From assembly GCF_002849655.1 (NCBI RefSeq), contig NZ_PDNW01000002.1, positions 62,001-126,000 on the forward strand: a stretch of 64,000 nt of DNA. Direction: 5' to 3'. This document shows, piece after piece, positions 39,492-48,992 of this stretch. Position 1 is the stretch's first letter. Each line of letters starts with the position of its first letter. Source of the DNA: Pollutimonas subterranea. GTDB lineage: Bacteria > Pseudomonadota > Gammaproteobacteria > Burkholderiales > Burkholderiaceae_B. The notes beneath the pieces were generated by a model, which made no database searches, was not told the origin of the DNA, and saw only the letters and a list, made by a program, of their open reading frames with translations. A program made the position numbers and the translations under genes.

Positions 39492-40334
39492 ATGAAGGCC
39501 AGCCACTTCCCGCCCTACACGTCCGGACCCCAACGCGCCTGGCACTACGGCCACCGGGTCCTCAGCATACTCACGTTGCTGTTCCTGCTGTTGCCCATCC
39601 TGGTCATCGTTCCCTTGTCCTTCAGCGAAAGCAGCTTGCTGATGTATCCCATACCCTCTTTTTCAATGAAGTGGTATGAAGCGCTCTTCGAATCACGCGA
39701 CTGGATGCGTGCGGCGCGCAATAGTTTCATCGTGGCGCCGTCGGCCACGGTCATTGCGACGGTATTGGGCACGCTGGCGGCCACCGGACTGCATAACAGC
39801 AACTTTTTTGGCAAGAGCCTGCTGATGGCGGTTTTGATTTCGCCGATGATCGTCCCGCTGGTCGTGGTCGGGGTCGGAATATATTTGTTCTTTGCACCCT
39901 ATGGCCTTACCAGCAGCTATATGGGCCTGATCCTGGCCCATGCCGCGCTGGGTGCTCCATTTGTCGTCACGACGGTACTGGCAACGCTGCAAGGTTTCGA
40001 TCAAAACCTGCTGCGCGCCGCCTATAGCCTGGGCGCCAATCCACTAAAGGCATTCTTCACCGTCACCCTGCCCATTATTGCGCCTGGTGTCATTGCCGGC
40101 GCCTTGTTCGCCTTTGCCACCTCTTTTGACGAGGTCGTGATCACCCTCTTCCTGGCGGGACCGGAACAGGTCACCCTGCCCCGACAGATGTTCACCGGCA
40201 TACGCGAAAACATAAGTCCCATCATTGCCGCCGTGGCGACCATACTTATTGTTTTCTCAACCTTCCTGCTTTTGACTCTGGAGTGGTTGCGCGGTCGCAG
40301 CCAGGCCGCGGCGGTGTCCGCGACCGGAGCTTGA
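39492..40334 (+). CDS. ABC transporter permease (PotC-like)
   Basis: A 280-residue inner-membrane permease with about six segments and the coupling motif RAAYSLGANPLKAFFTVTLP, normal in length. AAGGA precedes the ATG. It forms the transport channel with the preceding permease and ends 10 bases from the convergent trpS. Confidence 0.9.
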   Translation: MKASHFPPYTSGPQRAWHYGHRVLSILTLLFLLLPILVIVPLSFSESSLLMYPIPSFSMKWYEALFESRDWMRAARNSFIVAPSATVIATVLGTLAATGLHNSNFFGKSLLMAVLISPMIVPLVVVGVGIYLFFAPYGLTSSYMGLILAHAALGAPFVVTTVLATLQGFDQNLLRAAYSLGANPLKAFFTVTLPIIAPGVIAGALFAFATSFDEVVITLFLAGPEQVTLPRQMFTGIRENISPIIAAVATILIVFSTFLLLTLEWLRGRSQAAAVSATGA

Positions 40335-40344
40335 CCAATGGGGG

Positions 40345-41688
40345 TCAGGCTTGATCGGAGCGCAGGCCTTCGATGGCCTGCGTGACGGACTCAAGCTGGG
40401 CCAAAGGAAAGCGCACAGCCACGGTCCCGTCTATATCGACAAGGATCGTTCCGCTTTCTTCCCTCAACAGCGTTGCAAGCGGCGTTTCCTGCAAGGCCTT
40501 GGTCAGTGCGCCGGCCGCCTTGGGATTATCAAAAGGCTCGGACAACAGCAGCTCCCGACCATCCGCAGCCAGCAGGCGAAAACGGAATTTTCCATCCTCA
40601 TCACGGAAACTGACGAAGCGCGCCCGCTTGCCGGCAGGCTTTTTGTCAGTAGCCGGCTTCGCAGCGCGCGGCGCAGGCGTTGTGCGCAAGCCCACCGCCT
40701 CGCGCAAACGCTCCATGAGCGGCTGCGAAAGGCGGCGCGCCTTGCCGGCGCCGGCCTGCAGGATGTCTTCAATACGTTCGGGGTGGGCCATGAGGTCGGC
40801 ATAGCGCTCGCGCATGGGCGCGAGATCCTGCTCGATACGGTCCGATAACGCGTCTTTGGCATCGCCCCAACCCATACCCGCTTCGAGTTGCTCGCGAAAG
40901 CTTCGGGCTTCGGACGGCGTGGCAAATGCCCGGTACAGCATGTACAGATGCGAGCCCTCGGCGTCTTTTGCCTGGCCGGGCTCGCGCGAATCCGTCACGA
41001 TGCGCTTGACTGCGGCACGCAAAGCCTTTGAGCCGCCTTCGAACAACGGTATGGTGTTGTCATAGCTCTTGGACATCTTGCGGCCATCAAGGCCAGGCAG
41101 GGTCGCCACGTCATCGTCGATCTGCACATCGGGCAGTACGAAGAAGTCGGTACCGCGCCCATACAAATTATTGAAGCGCTGGGCAATGTCACGCGTCATC
41201 TCCAGATGCTGGATCTGGTCGCGGCCCACGGGCACCTTATGGGCATTGAACATCAGGATATCGGCCGCCATCAGTATGGGATAGGAAAACAAACCCATAT
41301 TGATGCCATCGTCCGGCTCGGCGTGCCGGGCAATATTCTGGTCCACGGATGCCTTGTAGGCATGGGCCCGGTTCATCAAGCCTTTTGCCGTCACGCAGGT
41401 AAGCATCCAGCACAGTTCCGGAATCTCGGGGATATCGGACTGACGGTAGAAAGTGACTTTCTCGGGATCCAGTCCCGCTGCGATCCAGGTCGCTGCTATC
41501 TCGAGACGGGAACGCGCAATACGCTGTGGGTCGTCGCACTTGATCAGCGCATGGTAATCGGCCATGAAATAGAATGCATCCACCCCCGGAAGCAAACTGG
41601 CTTGTATCGATGGTCGAATGGCGCCGGCATAATTGCCCAGGTGAGGAGTTCCGGAAGTCGTGATGCCAGTTAATACGCGGGTATTCAT
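40345..41688 (-). CDS. trpS: Tryptophanyl-tRNA synthetase with C-terminal extension
   Basis: A 447-residue class I synthetase charging tRNA-Trp. The HIGH-equivalent is SGTPHLGN near residue 12 and the KMSKS loop is GRKMSKSYDN near 200. About 110 residues beyond the usual 335-340 form a separate tail: a Lys/Pro-rich linker and then RFVSFRDEDGKFRFRLLAADG with a following SEPF-NPKAAG stretch, which resembles the YegP/DUF1508 repeat. I recall longer TrpS forms in related betaproteobacteria; the tail function is unknown to me. Confidence 0.95.
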   Translation of the reverse strand: MNTRVLTGITTSGTPHLGNYAGAIRPSIQASLLPGVDAFYFMADYHALIKCDDPQRIARSRLEIAATWIAAGLDPEKVTFYRQSDIPEIPELCWMLTCVTAKGLMNRAHAYKASVDQNIARHAEPDDGINMGLFSYPILMAADILMFNAHKVPVGRDQIQHLEMTRDIAQRFNNLYGRGTDFFVLPDVQIDDDVATLPGLDGRKMSKSYDNTIPLFEGGSKALRAAVKRIVTDSREPGQAKDAEGSHLYMLYRAFATPSEARSFREQLEAGMGWGDAKDALSDRIEQDLAPMRERYADLMAHPERIEDILQAGAGKARRLSQPLMERLREAVGLRTTPAPRAAKPATDKKPAGKRARFVSFRDEDGKFRFRLLAADGRELLLSEPFDNPKAAGALTKALQETPLATLLREESGTILVDIDGTVAVRFPLAQLESVTQAIEGLRSDQA

Positions 41689-41745
41689 AATCGCTTGATT
41701 CAGACAGATTGCAGGGAAGGTGCCGTGTTCTTGCTTGGCGGTGTT

Positions 41746-42837
41746 CTACAGGGTAACGGCCATACGCCGATCGGATTCGAGATATTCGAGCGACTGCATC
41801 TCCATGATGCGTGACACCGTACGGTGGAATTCATTGGCCATTGGCCCCTCAGTGTACAGTTCATCGGCCTCGCATTCGGCGGATATGATCAGCTTGACCT
41901 TGTGGTCGTAGAAGACGTCGATCAACCAGGTGAAGCGACGCGCTTCCGATGCGTGGCGCGGGCCCATGCGCGGTACGTCCGACAATATAACCGTATGGAA
42001 ACGGCTTGCCAGGTCCAGATAATCATTTTGCGACCGCGGGCCACCACACAAGGTCGCGAAATCGAACCAGACTATGCTGCCGCCCAGCGCGATGGCCTTG
42101 AGCTGGCGGTGCTCAACCGTAAGCACCGGTTTCATGGGCGCGGTATCGAGCAGGCGGTTGAAGTCGGCCTCAAGCTCTTTATTAGTCTGGGCGGTGATAG
42201 GGGTAAGGTACATGCGCACCTGTTCCAGCGCGCGACGACGATAGTCAATTCCGGTATCTACATTCAATATATCCATTCTTTCCTGCAGCAGCTTGATCGC
42301 GGGCAGAATGCGATCACGGTGCAAGCCGTCGGGATACAGCGTCGAAGGTTCATAGTTGGAGGTCATGACGAATGACGTACCGTGTTCAAACAGCTTGAGC
42401 AAGAGACGGTACAGAATCATGGCGTCGGCCACGTCGGACACATGGAACTCGTCGAAGCAAATAAGGCGATAGCGCTTCGCAATGCGTCGCGCCACCTCAT
42501 CCAGCGGATCCTGCTGCCCGCGCACCTCGCCCAGCTCGTGATGCACCCCTCGCATGAATTCATGAAAATGCAGGCGAGCCTTGCGCTTGACCGGCACGGT
42601 GAGGTAGAAGGCGTCCATCAGAAAGCTTTTGCCGCGCCCCACTCCGCCCCAAAGGTAAACGCCCCGGGGTACGTCCGGCCGACGGAAAATCTTCTTGAAC
42701 GATGAGGATCGCGCATTCTTGAACGCTATCCATTCGTCAAAATACACCTGGAGGCGCTCGACGGCGGCCAGTTGTGCTTCATCGCATTGGAAGCCGCGCT
42801 CGTTGAGCGCCTGGTGGTAATACTCTAGGACATTCAT
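41746..42837 (-). CDS. zapE: Cell division protein ZapE (AFG1-like ATPase)
   Basis: A 363-residue AAA-type ATPase associated with the Z-ring and with stress survival. Walker A is GGVGRGKSFLMD, Walker B is ICFDEFHVSDVADAM, and the AFG1-family sequences DWYL-like WGGVGRGKS, TSNYEPSTLYPDGLHRDR and FYDHKVKLIISAE are clear. Start: ATG at 42837 giving MNVLEYYHQAL; the frame is open 17 codons upstream without family support. It lies downstream of lpdA on the same strand. Confidence 0.93.
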   Translation of the reverse strand: MNVLEYYHQALNERGFQCDEAQLAAVERLQVYFDEWIAFKNARSSSFKKIFRRPDVPRGVYLWGGVGRGKSFLMDAFYLTVPVKRKARLHFHEFMRGVHHELGEVRGQQDPLDEVARRIAKRYRLICFDEFHVSDVADAMILYRLLLKLFEHGTSFVMTSNYEPSTLYPDGLHRDRILPAIKLLQERMDILNVDTGIDYRRRALEQVRMYLTPITAQTNKELEADFNRLLDTAPMKPVLTVEHRQLKAIALGGSIVWFDFATLCGGPRSQNDYLDLASRFHTVILSDVPRMGPRHASEARRFTWLIDVFYDHKVKLIISAECEADELYTEGPMANEFHRTVSRIMEMQSLEYLESDRRMAVTL

Positions 42838-42916
42838 TGGACCGGACTCGTATAACGATGAAGGGCAGGTCAAACGCCCGCCCCTCATCAGGTCATGCTG
42901 TACGTAAAATCGTTGA

Positions 42917-44344
42917 TCAGAAATTCAACGTGCGCTTGTCGACAGCCAGGGCCGCTTCTTTCATGGCTTCGGACAAGGTTGGATGAGCATGGCAGATACG
43001 CGCGATGTCTTCAGCCGCACCCCGGAACTCCATGATAGTGACGGCTTCGGAGATAAGCTCGGACGCCTGGGGACCAATGATGTGAACGCCAAGCACCTCG
43101 TCTGTCTTCGCATCGGCGAGTATCTTGACGAAGCCCGTTGTATCGCCCAAGGCGCGTGCGCGTCCGTTAGCCATGAAGGGAAAGCTGCCTGCCTTGTATT
43201 CGCGTCCTTCGGTCTTGAGCTGTTGCTCGTTCTTGCCGACCCAGGCGATTTCCGGCGAGGTGTAGATGACTGAAGGAATGGTGCCGAAGTTGACGTGACC
43301 GTGCTGTCCGGCGATACGCTCGGCCACCGCAACGCCCTCTTCCTCGGCCTTGTGGGCCAGCATGGGACCGCGCACCACGTCGCCCACTGCCCACACGTTC
43401 GGAAGATTGGTCTTGCAATCGTCGTCAACGGCAATGAAGCCGCGTTCGTCCAGCTTGAGACCAACGGTCTCGACACCCAGGCCCGAGACATTGGGAACCC
43501 GGCCGATGGAAACGATGAGGCGGTCGACAACCAACTTCTGCTCGGCGCCCGATGCGTCGGTATAAGGGACGGTAACGGATTTGGCCGTGGATTTGACTTC
43601 ACCGATCTTGACGCTGGTCTGGATGGCCAGGCCTTGCTTGGCAAACGCCTTCTGTGCTTCCTTGGCCACTTGCTGGTCGGCAACCGCGAGGAACTCGGGC
43701 ATGGCTTCCAGTATGGTCACTTCGGCACCCAGGCGACGCCATACGCTGCCCAGTTCCAGGCCGATTACGCCCGCGCCGATAACGCCCAGTTTCTTGGGCA
43801 CGGCCGGAATGCGCAAGGCGCCGTCGTTGGACAGTACTTGCGTTTCGTCGAATGGCAGGCCGGGCAGCGCGCGCGGCGAGGAGCCGGTGGCCACGATGAC
43901 ATGCTTGGCGACCAGGTCTTCGTCGGATGTGCCCGACACCTTGATGGACCAGCCGCCGTCAACGTGCGCCACGAATGAGCCCGTGCCGTGGAAGAACGTG
44001 ATCTTATTCTTCTTGAAAAGATACAAAATGCCATCGTTGTTCTGCTTGACGACGGTATCTTTACGGCCAACCAGGGTGTCGAGCTTGAGCTCCACGCCTT
44101 TGATTTCGATGCCGTGCTCGGCAAAATGATGGTTGGCCTGCTCGTAATGTTCGGACGACTGCAACAAGGCCTTGGACGGAATGCAACCTACGTTGGTGCA
44201 CGTGCCGCCAGGAGCGGGCTTGCCATCCGCTGTGCTCCAGGCATCGATACATGCCACGCTTTGGCCCAGCTGGGCAGCACGGATTGCGGCGATATAGCCG
44301 CCTGGGCCCGCACCGATGACGACCACGTCAAATTGTTTAGCCAT
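42917..44344 (-). CDS. lpdA: Dihydrolipoyl dehydrogenase, E3 of 2-oxoglutarate dehydrogenase
   Basis: A 475-residue FAD disulfide oxidoreductase that reoxidises dihydrolipoamide with NAD. The FAD motif is [20 protein letters not shown], the redox disulfide is [16 protein letters not shown] (about 47-62), the NAD motif is [16 protein letters not shown], and the C-terminal active site is [10 protein letters not shown] with His. It lacks an N-terminal lipoyl domain, consistent with the OGDH rather than the PDH E3. It lies 180 bases after odhB, with a terminator between, so it may be partly independent. Confidence 0.95.
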   Translation of the reverse strand: MAKQFDVVVIGAGPGGYIAAIRAAQLGQSVACIDAWSTADGKPAPGGTCTNVGCIPSKALLQSSEHYEQANHHFAEHGIEIKGVELKLDTLVGRKDTVVKQNNDGILYLFKKNKITFFHGTGSFVAHVDGGWSIKVSGTSDEDLVAKHVIVATGSSPRALPGLPFDETQVLSNDGALRIPAVPKKLGVIGAGVIGLELGSVWRRLGAEVTILEAMPEFLAVADQQVAKEAQKAFAKQGLAIQTSVKIGEVKSTAKSVTVPYTDASGAEQKLVVDRLIVSIGRVPNVSGLGVETVGLKLDERGFIAVDDDCKTNLPNVWAVGDVVRGPMLAHKAEEEGVAVAERIAGQHGHVNFGTIPSVIYTSPEIAWVGKNEQQLKTEGREYKAGSFPFMANGRARALGDTTGFVKILADAKTDEVLGVHIIGPQASELISEAVTIMEFRGAAEDIARICHAHPTLSEAMKEAALAVDKRTLNF

Positions 44345-44451
44345 AATTTTCTCGATCTAGATAGTGTTGGCGCGAACCACCCGAGGGATTCGCGGGGCGC
44401 GAGGAAGCGGCGGCCTTGCCACTGAACGCTTCCACGACGAAAACAGACATC

Positions 44452-44491
44452 AAAAAAACGGCCGGCACGTCCTGCACAAGGAGCGCCAGCC
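44452..44491 (-). terminator. Hairpin terminator between odhB and lpdA
   Basis: On the minus strand CGGCTGGC and GCCGGCCG pair (one G-U type mismatch) around an inner TCCT/AGGA stem, followed by GTTTTTTT. It should reduce read-through into lpdA. Confidence 0.6.
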
Positions 44492-44525
44492 GGGTTTTCA
44501 TTGCACCGTAGCCTGCATGCCTGGC

Positions 44526-45734
44526 TTAGACGTCCAGCAGGAGGCGCTGTGGATCTTCCAGCGCTTCCTTGATGGCTACCAGGGCCAGCACCGCTTCGCG
44601 TCCGTCGATAATACGATGGTCATAAGACATGGCCAGGTAATTCATCGGGCGCACCACAACCTGGCCGTTCTCGACCACTGCGCGGTCTTTCGTGGCATGG
44701 ATGCCCAGAATGGCCGACTGCGGAGGATTGATGATAGGCGTGGACAGCATGGAACCGAAAACGCCGCCATTGGAGATGGAGAACGTACCGCCGGTAAGCT
44801 CTTCGAGAGTCAACTTGCCGTCGCGAGCCCGGTTGCCGAAATCGGCGATCTGCTTCTCGATGTCGGCAATCGACATTTGATCGGCATTGCGCAGGATGGG
44901 AACGACCAGCCCGCGCGGACTGCCGACCGCAATACCGATATCGAAGTAGCCATGATAGATGATGTCTTTTCCGTCGACCGAGGCATTGACGACAGGGTAC
45001 TTCTTGAGCGCGGCCACGGCGGCCTTGACGAAGAAGGACGTGAAGCCCAGCTTGACGCCGTGCTCTTTCTCGAATTGATCCTTGTACTTCTTGCGCAGAT
45101 CGAGAATGCCTTGCATATTGACTTCGTTGAAAGTCGTGAGAATGGCATTATCGGCCTGCGACTGCAGGAGGCGTTCGGCAACGCGGGCACGCAGGCGGCT
45201 CATGGGCACGCGCTGTTCAGGACGACCGTCGAGCGACATGGTAGCGGGTGCGGCCGGGGCGGCGGCCTTCTTGGCGGGAGCGCTATTGGCGGCGAGTGCA
45301 TCGCCTTTGGTCACGCGGCCACCGCGCCCCGAGCCTTCCAATGTAGCGGGATCCACGCCTTTTTCGGCCAGGATCTTGTTTGCAGCGGGAGAGGCTGCTG
45401 TGGACGCAGCCTGGGTAGTCGCGGCGGGAGCTGATGCAGCAGCCTCAGGGGCGCTGGCCGCTGGAGCTTGCGCAGGAGCGGCAGCTGCCTTGCCTTCGCT
45501 GTCGATGCGCGCCATGACTTCGCCCGAAGCGACGGTGCTTCCGTCACCTTTGACGATTTCCTTGAGCACGCCGGACGTTGGCGCGGGAACTTCCAGGACC
45601 ACTTTGTCGGTTTCGACTTCTATCAGGATCTCGTCTGCTTCGACCGCTTCACCAGGTTGCTTCTTCCATGTAAGCAGCGTCGCCTCGGAAACCGATTCGG
45701 AAAGCTGGGGAACGAGAACATCAGTAATAGCCAT
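44526..45734 (-). CDS. odhB: 2-oxoglutarate dehydrogenase E2, dihydrolipoyl succinyltransferase
   Basis: A 402-residue E2 core (sucB equivalent). One N-terminal lipoyl domain carries the lipoylated Lys in [13 protein letters not shown] (near residue 43), an Ala/Pro linker follows, then an E3-binding domain ([18 protein letters not shown] region) and the catalytic domain ending with [14 protein letters not shown] (catalytic His/Asp near 373). It lies 28 bases after odhA. Confidence 0.96.
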   Translation of the reverse strand: MAITDVLVPQLSESVSEATLLTWKKQPGEAVEADEILIEVETDKVVLEVPAPTSGVLKEIVKGDGSTVASGEVMARIDSEGKAAAAPAQAPAASAPEAAASAPAATTQAASTAASPAANKILAEKGVDPATLEGSGRGGRVTKGDALAANSAPAKKAAAPAAPATMSLDGRPEQRVPMSRLRARVAERLLQSQADNAILTTFNEVNMQGILDLRKKYKDQFEKEHGVKLGFTSFFVKAAVAALKKYPVVNASVDGKDIIYHGYFDIGIAVGSPRGLVVPILRNADQMSIADIEKQIADFGNRARDGKLTLEELTGGTFSISNGGVFGSMLSTPIINPPQSAILGIHATKDRAVVENGQVVVRPMNYLAMSYDHRIIDGREAVLALVAIKEALEDPQRLLLDV

Positions 45735-45762
45735 GGTATGTATTCCGTTTTGAAAATATTCG

Positions 45763-48633
45763 TTATTTAGTCAGCATGAAGCTTTTGAATTTGGGCGCCA
45801 GGGCCTGTTCAAGCAAGTTGCGTTGCTGCTCTTGGTGCTTGGCCAGGTAGCCCACGGCTGGAGACGCCGACGCTGCACGCCCCGCATAGCCCAACTTCTG
45901 GCCGTCGGCCATGTTTTCGTAAAGATGATGCTGAATATAGAACCAGGGGCCTTGATTTTGAGGTTCGTCCTGAACCCAGACAATTTCCTTGGCGTTGACG
46001 TACTTGTGCAGCTCGGCCTGGAAAGCTTTGTGCGCGAACGGATACAGCTGCTCGACACGCAATATTGCTACATCGGTACGACCGGCTTCTTTACGGGCAT
46101 GGACTATATCGTAGTAGACCTTGCCCGAGCAGACCAGCACCCGGGTGACGGCGGCCGGATCGATGCTGTCGTCTTGTTCGCCGATAACCGGCAGGAACTG
46201 GCTGTTGGCCAGGTCCGACAAGGGCGAAGTGGCGTCTTTGTTGCGCAGCAAGGACTTGGGCGTGAGGATGATCAGTGGCTTGCGGAACGGCCGTATCATC
46301 TGGCGGCGCAAGACATGGAAAATTTGCGCGCCGTTGGTGGGCTGCACGACCTGGATATTGTTATCGGCGCACAGCTGCAGGAAGCGCTCGATACGCGCCG
46401 AGGAGTGCTCGGGACCTTGACCTTCGTAGCCGTGCGGCAGCATCAGGGTCAGGCCGCACTGACGGCCCCATTTTGCTTCACCCGACGTAATGAACTGGTC
46501 GATAACGACCTGGGCGCCGTTGACGAAATCGCCGAATTGGGCTTCCCAGATGGTAAGGGTATTGGGTTCTGCCGTCGCGTAACCGTACTCGAAGGCCAGT
46601 ACCGCTTCTTCGGACAAGACGGAGTCGATGACCGTGAAAGGAGCCTGGGTATCGGTTACGTTCTGGAGCGGAATGTAGGTGCCGTCATTCCAGCGCTCGC
46701 GCTTCTGGTCATGCAGCACCGCATGGCGGTGCGTGAATGTACCGCGCCCGGAATCCTGGCCGGTAATGCGGATGGCATAGCCACTTGCCACCAGCGTAGC
46801 GAAAGCAAGGTGCTCGCCCATGCCCCAGTCGACGTTCTGCTCGCCGCGCGCCATATTGCGACGGTCATTCAACAGCTTGTTGACCAGTGAGTGAGGCGTG
46901 AAATTTTCAGGCACCGTGGTGAGCTTTTCGCCGATGCGGGTAAGCTCGGCGACCGGCACGCCGGTATCAGCCTGGTCAGTCCACTTGGCACCCAGGAACG
47001 GAGACCAGTCGGTGGAGTACTTGTTCTTGTAGTCGGTCAGGACAGGTTCGATGGTGCGTTGACCATCTTCCATGAGCTGACGGTAGTCCTTGACCATTTG
47101 ATCGGCTTCGTCTTCGGACAGGATTCCTTGCGCCACCAGCTTCTCGGCATACACCTTGCGGGTGCCGGGATGCTTGCCGATGCTCTTGTACATGAGCGGC
47201 TGGGTGAGCGAGGGCGTGTCTTGTTCGTTGTGGCCAAGCTTACGGAAGCAGACGATGTCCACCACCACATCGTGATGGAACTGGAGACGGTAATCGAGAG
47301 CCAGCTGAGTAACATAGACGACCGCTTCGGGATCATCGCCGTTTACGTGAAAAACCGGCGCCTGGATCATCTTGACCACGTCCGTGCAATACAGCGTGGA
47401 ACGCGTATCGCGCGGATCGGATGTGGTAAAGCCGATTTGGTTGTTGATGACGATATGCAGCGTGCCACCGGTGCCGTAACCGCGCGTTTGCGCCAGGTTA
47501 AGAGTTTCCATGACGACGCCCTGGCCTGCAAAGGCGGCATCGCCGTGAACCAGCACAGGCAGGACTTGGGCGCCGACTTCGTCGCCGCGGCGATCCTGAC
47601 GGGCACGCACACTGCCTTCGACCACAGGATTGACGATTTCCAGGTGCGAAGGGTTGAAAGCCAGGGAAAGATGCAGCGGGCCGCCGCGCGTGGAGAGGTC
47701 GCTGGAGAAGCCGTTGTGATACTTCACATCGCCGTCTGTCAGGCCTTCGGCGTGCTTGCCTTCGAATTCGGCGAACAAGTCGCCGGGCATCTTGCCCATG
47801 ATGTTCACGAGCATGTTCAGGCGACCGCGGTGCGCCATGCCCACCACGAGTTCCTGCACGCCATTTTCACCGGCATGTCCGACCACTTCGTCCATGCAGG
47901 CGATGAAGCTTTCGCCGCCTTCAAGCGAGAAGCGCTTCTGGCCAACATACTTGGTGTGCAGGAAGCGCTCGAGCCCTTCGGCCTCGGTGACTTGCTGCAG
48001 GACGTGGCGCTTGCGTTCCGCCGAGAACGACGGTACGCCCAGCGTGGATTCAAGACGTTCCTGTATCCAGCGCTTGGCGGCCGGATCGGAGATATGCATG
48101 AATTCGGCACCGACACTGCGGCAATAGGTATCCCGCAAGGCCTTGAGCATGTCGCGCATGGTCATCGTGTCGGCTTTGGTGAAATACGTATTGGTAGCCG
48201 AATAGACCTGGTCGAGGTCGGCTTCGGTCAGGCCGTAGAAGGTGGGATCAAGCTCGGGGATGGCCGGACGGTCCTGGCGTTTCAGCGGATCGAGCTCGGC
48301 AAATCGGGAGCCCAACGACCGGTATGCGGCAATGATGGACTGAACGTAGACTTGCTTGCCGGCGACCGTGAGGTCAGGCTCTTGGGCGCGTGCGACGAAG
48401 GCATTGGCCTTGGCGCGCTGCGCAAATGATTCGACAATGGGCGCGTGGGCCTGGTCGCGCGTGACTTCCCGACCGTCAGTGGCAGGCTGGTGCTGCAACT
48501 GGTCGAAATAATCGCGCCACTCGTTTGGCACCGACCCCGGATTGTCGAGATAGGATTCATAGAGATCCTCGACATATGGGGCGTTACTACCAAACAGGTA
48601 AGAATTGGATAAAAGTTCTATTTCCGATGACAT
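45763..48633 (-). CDS. odhA: 2-oxoglutarate dehydrogenase E1
   Basis: A 956-residue thiamine-diphosphate E1 component (sucA equivalent), decarboxylating 2-oxoglutarate. Landmarks are the N-terminal [30 protein letters not shown], the ThDP/Mg-binding [10 protein letters not shown] with [12 protein letters not shown], and a C-terminal [17 protein letters not shown] with [11 protein letters not shown]. First gene of odhA-odhB(-lpdA), preceded by a leader of over 100 bases with a hairpin before the ribosome site. Confidence 0.97.
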   Translation of the reverse strand: MSSEIELLSNSYLFGSNAPYVEDLYESYLDNPGSVPNEWRDYFDQLQHQPATDGREVTRDQAHAPIVESFAQRAKANAFVARAQEPDLTVAGKQVYVQSIIAAYRSLGSRFAELDPLKRQDRPAIPELDPTFYGLTEADLDQVYSATNTYFTKADTMTMRDMLKALRDTYCRSVGAEFMHISDPAAKRWIQERLESTLGVPSFSAERKRHVLQQVTEAEGLERFLHTKYVGQKRFSLEGGESFIACMDEVVGHAGENGVQELVVGMAHRGRLNMLVNIMGKMPGDLFAEFEGKHAEGLTDGDVKYHNGFSSDLSTRGGPLHLSLAFNPSHLEIVNPVVEGSVRARQDRRGDEVGAQVLPVLVHGDAAFAGQGVVMETLNLAQTRGYGTGGTLHIVINNQIGFTTSDPRDTRSTLYCTDVVKMIQAPVFHVNGDDPEAVVYVTQLALDYRLQFHHDVVVDIVCFRKLGHNEQDTPSLTQPLMYKSIGKHPGTRKVYAEKLVAQGILSEDEADQMVKDYRQLMEDGQRTIEPVLTDYKNKYSTDWSPFLGAKWTDQADTGVPVAELTRIGEKLTTVPENFTPHSLVNKLLNDRRNMARGEQNVDWGMGEHLAFATLVASGYAIRITGQDSGRGTFTHRHAVLHDQKRERWNDGTYIPLQNVTDTQAPFTVIDSVLSEEAVLAFEYGYATAEPNTLTIWEAQFGDFVNGAQVVIDQFITSGEAKWGRQCGLTLMLPHGYEGQGPEHSSARIERFLQLCADNNIQVVQPTNGAQIFHVLRRQMIRPFRKPLIILTPKSLLRNKDATSPLSDLANSQFLPVIGEQDDSIDPAAVTRVLVCSGKVYYDIVHARKEAGRTDVAILRVEQLYPFAHKAFQAELHKYVNAKEIVWVQDEPQNQGPWFYIQHHLYENMADGQKLGYAGRAASASPAVGYLAKHQEQQRNLLEQALAPKFKSFMLTK

Positions 48634-48760
48634 AAATGCGCTTCACCTATCCGAGTGTCTCACTCGTTATGATGCAGGGAACAACCTTCCGCGACACGGC
48701 CAGACCGATTAGCGGATAGCGGGGCAGAAGGCAACGTACGACGCCTTGATAAGCCGTATT
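48634..48760 (-). promoter_or_regulatory. Long structured 5' leader of odhA (candidate sucA RNA motif)
   Basis: If the promoter at 48767-48794 is used, odhA has a leader of about 125 bases. It contains a perfect 6-bp hairpin (CGAGTG / CACTCG, 48652-48666) immediately before the AGGTG ribosome site, and further partial stems upstream. A conserved cis-regulatory RNA called the sucA motif is known in Burkholderiales at exactly this place. I could not align it from memory, so identity is unproven. Confidence 0.4.
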
Positions 48761-48766
48761 CCTACT

Positions 48767-48794
48767 AGTATACCTGTCGGGCATAGAGGGACAA
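48767..48794 (-). promoter_or_regulatory. Candidate odhA promoter
   Basis: On the minus strand TTGTCC (48789-48794), a 16-base spacer and TATACT (48767-48772). Confidence 0.45.
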
Positions 48795-48911
48795 CCCAAA
48801 GCCGGAGAAATGCCGGGCAAAATCAACAAAGCGTTGGCATTAACAAACACCCTGGTCCATTTAACCGATGAACCGCCTTATTCGCCGGGTACCGCGCAGT
48901 CACAATCCAGT

Positions 48912-48941
48912 CTGACAATGGATCCACGATGGCACTACACT
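48912..48941 (+). promoter_or_regulatory. Candidate maeB promoter
   Basis: CTGACA (48912-48917), an 18-base spacer and TACACT (48936-48941), about 45 bases before the maeB ATG. With the odhA elements this accounts for most of the 358-base divergent gap; the stretch 48795-48911 shows nothing further. Confidence 0.4.
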
Positions 48942-48992
48942 TAAGGTTTTCGTCCTTCATTCAATCTCTTCGCGACTCAGGAGTTCCAACAA

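Noticed and set aside
46891-48429. 512-codon open frame opposite odhA
   Set aside because: Shadow of the E1 gene, with no recognisable domain or ribosome site.
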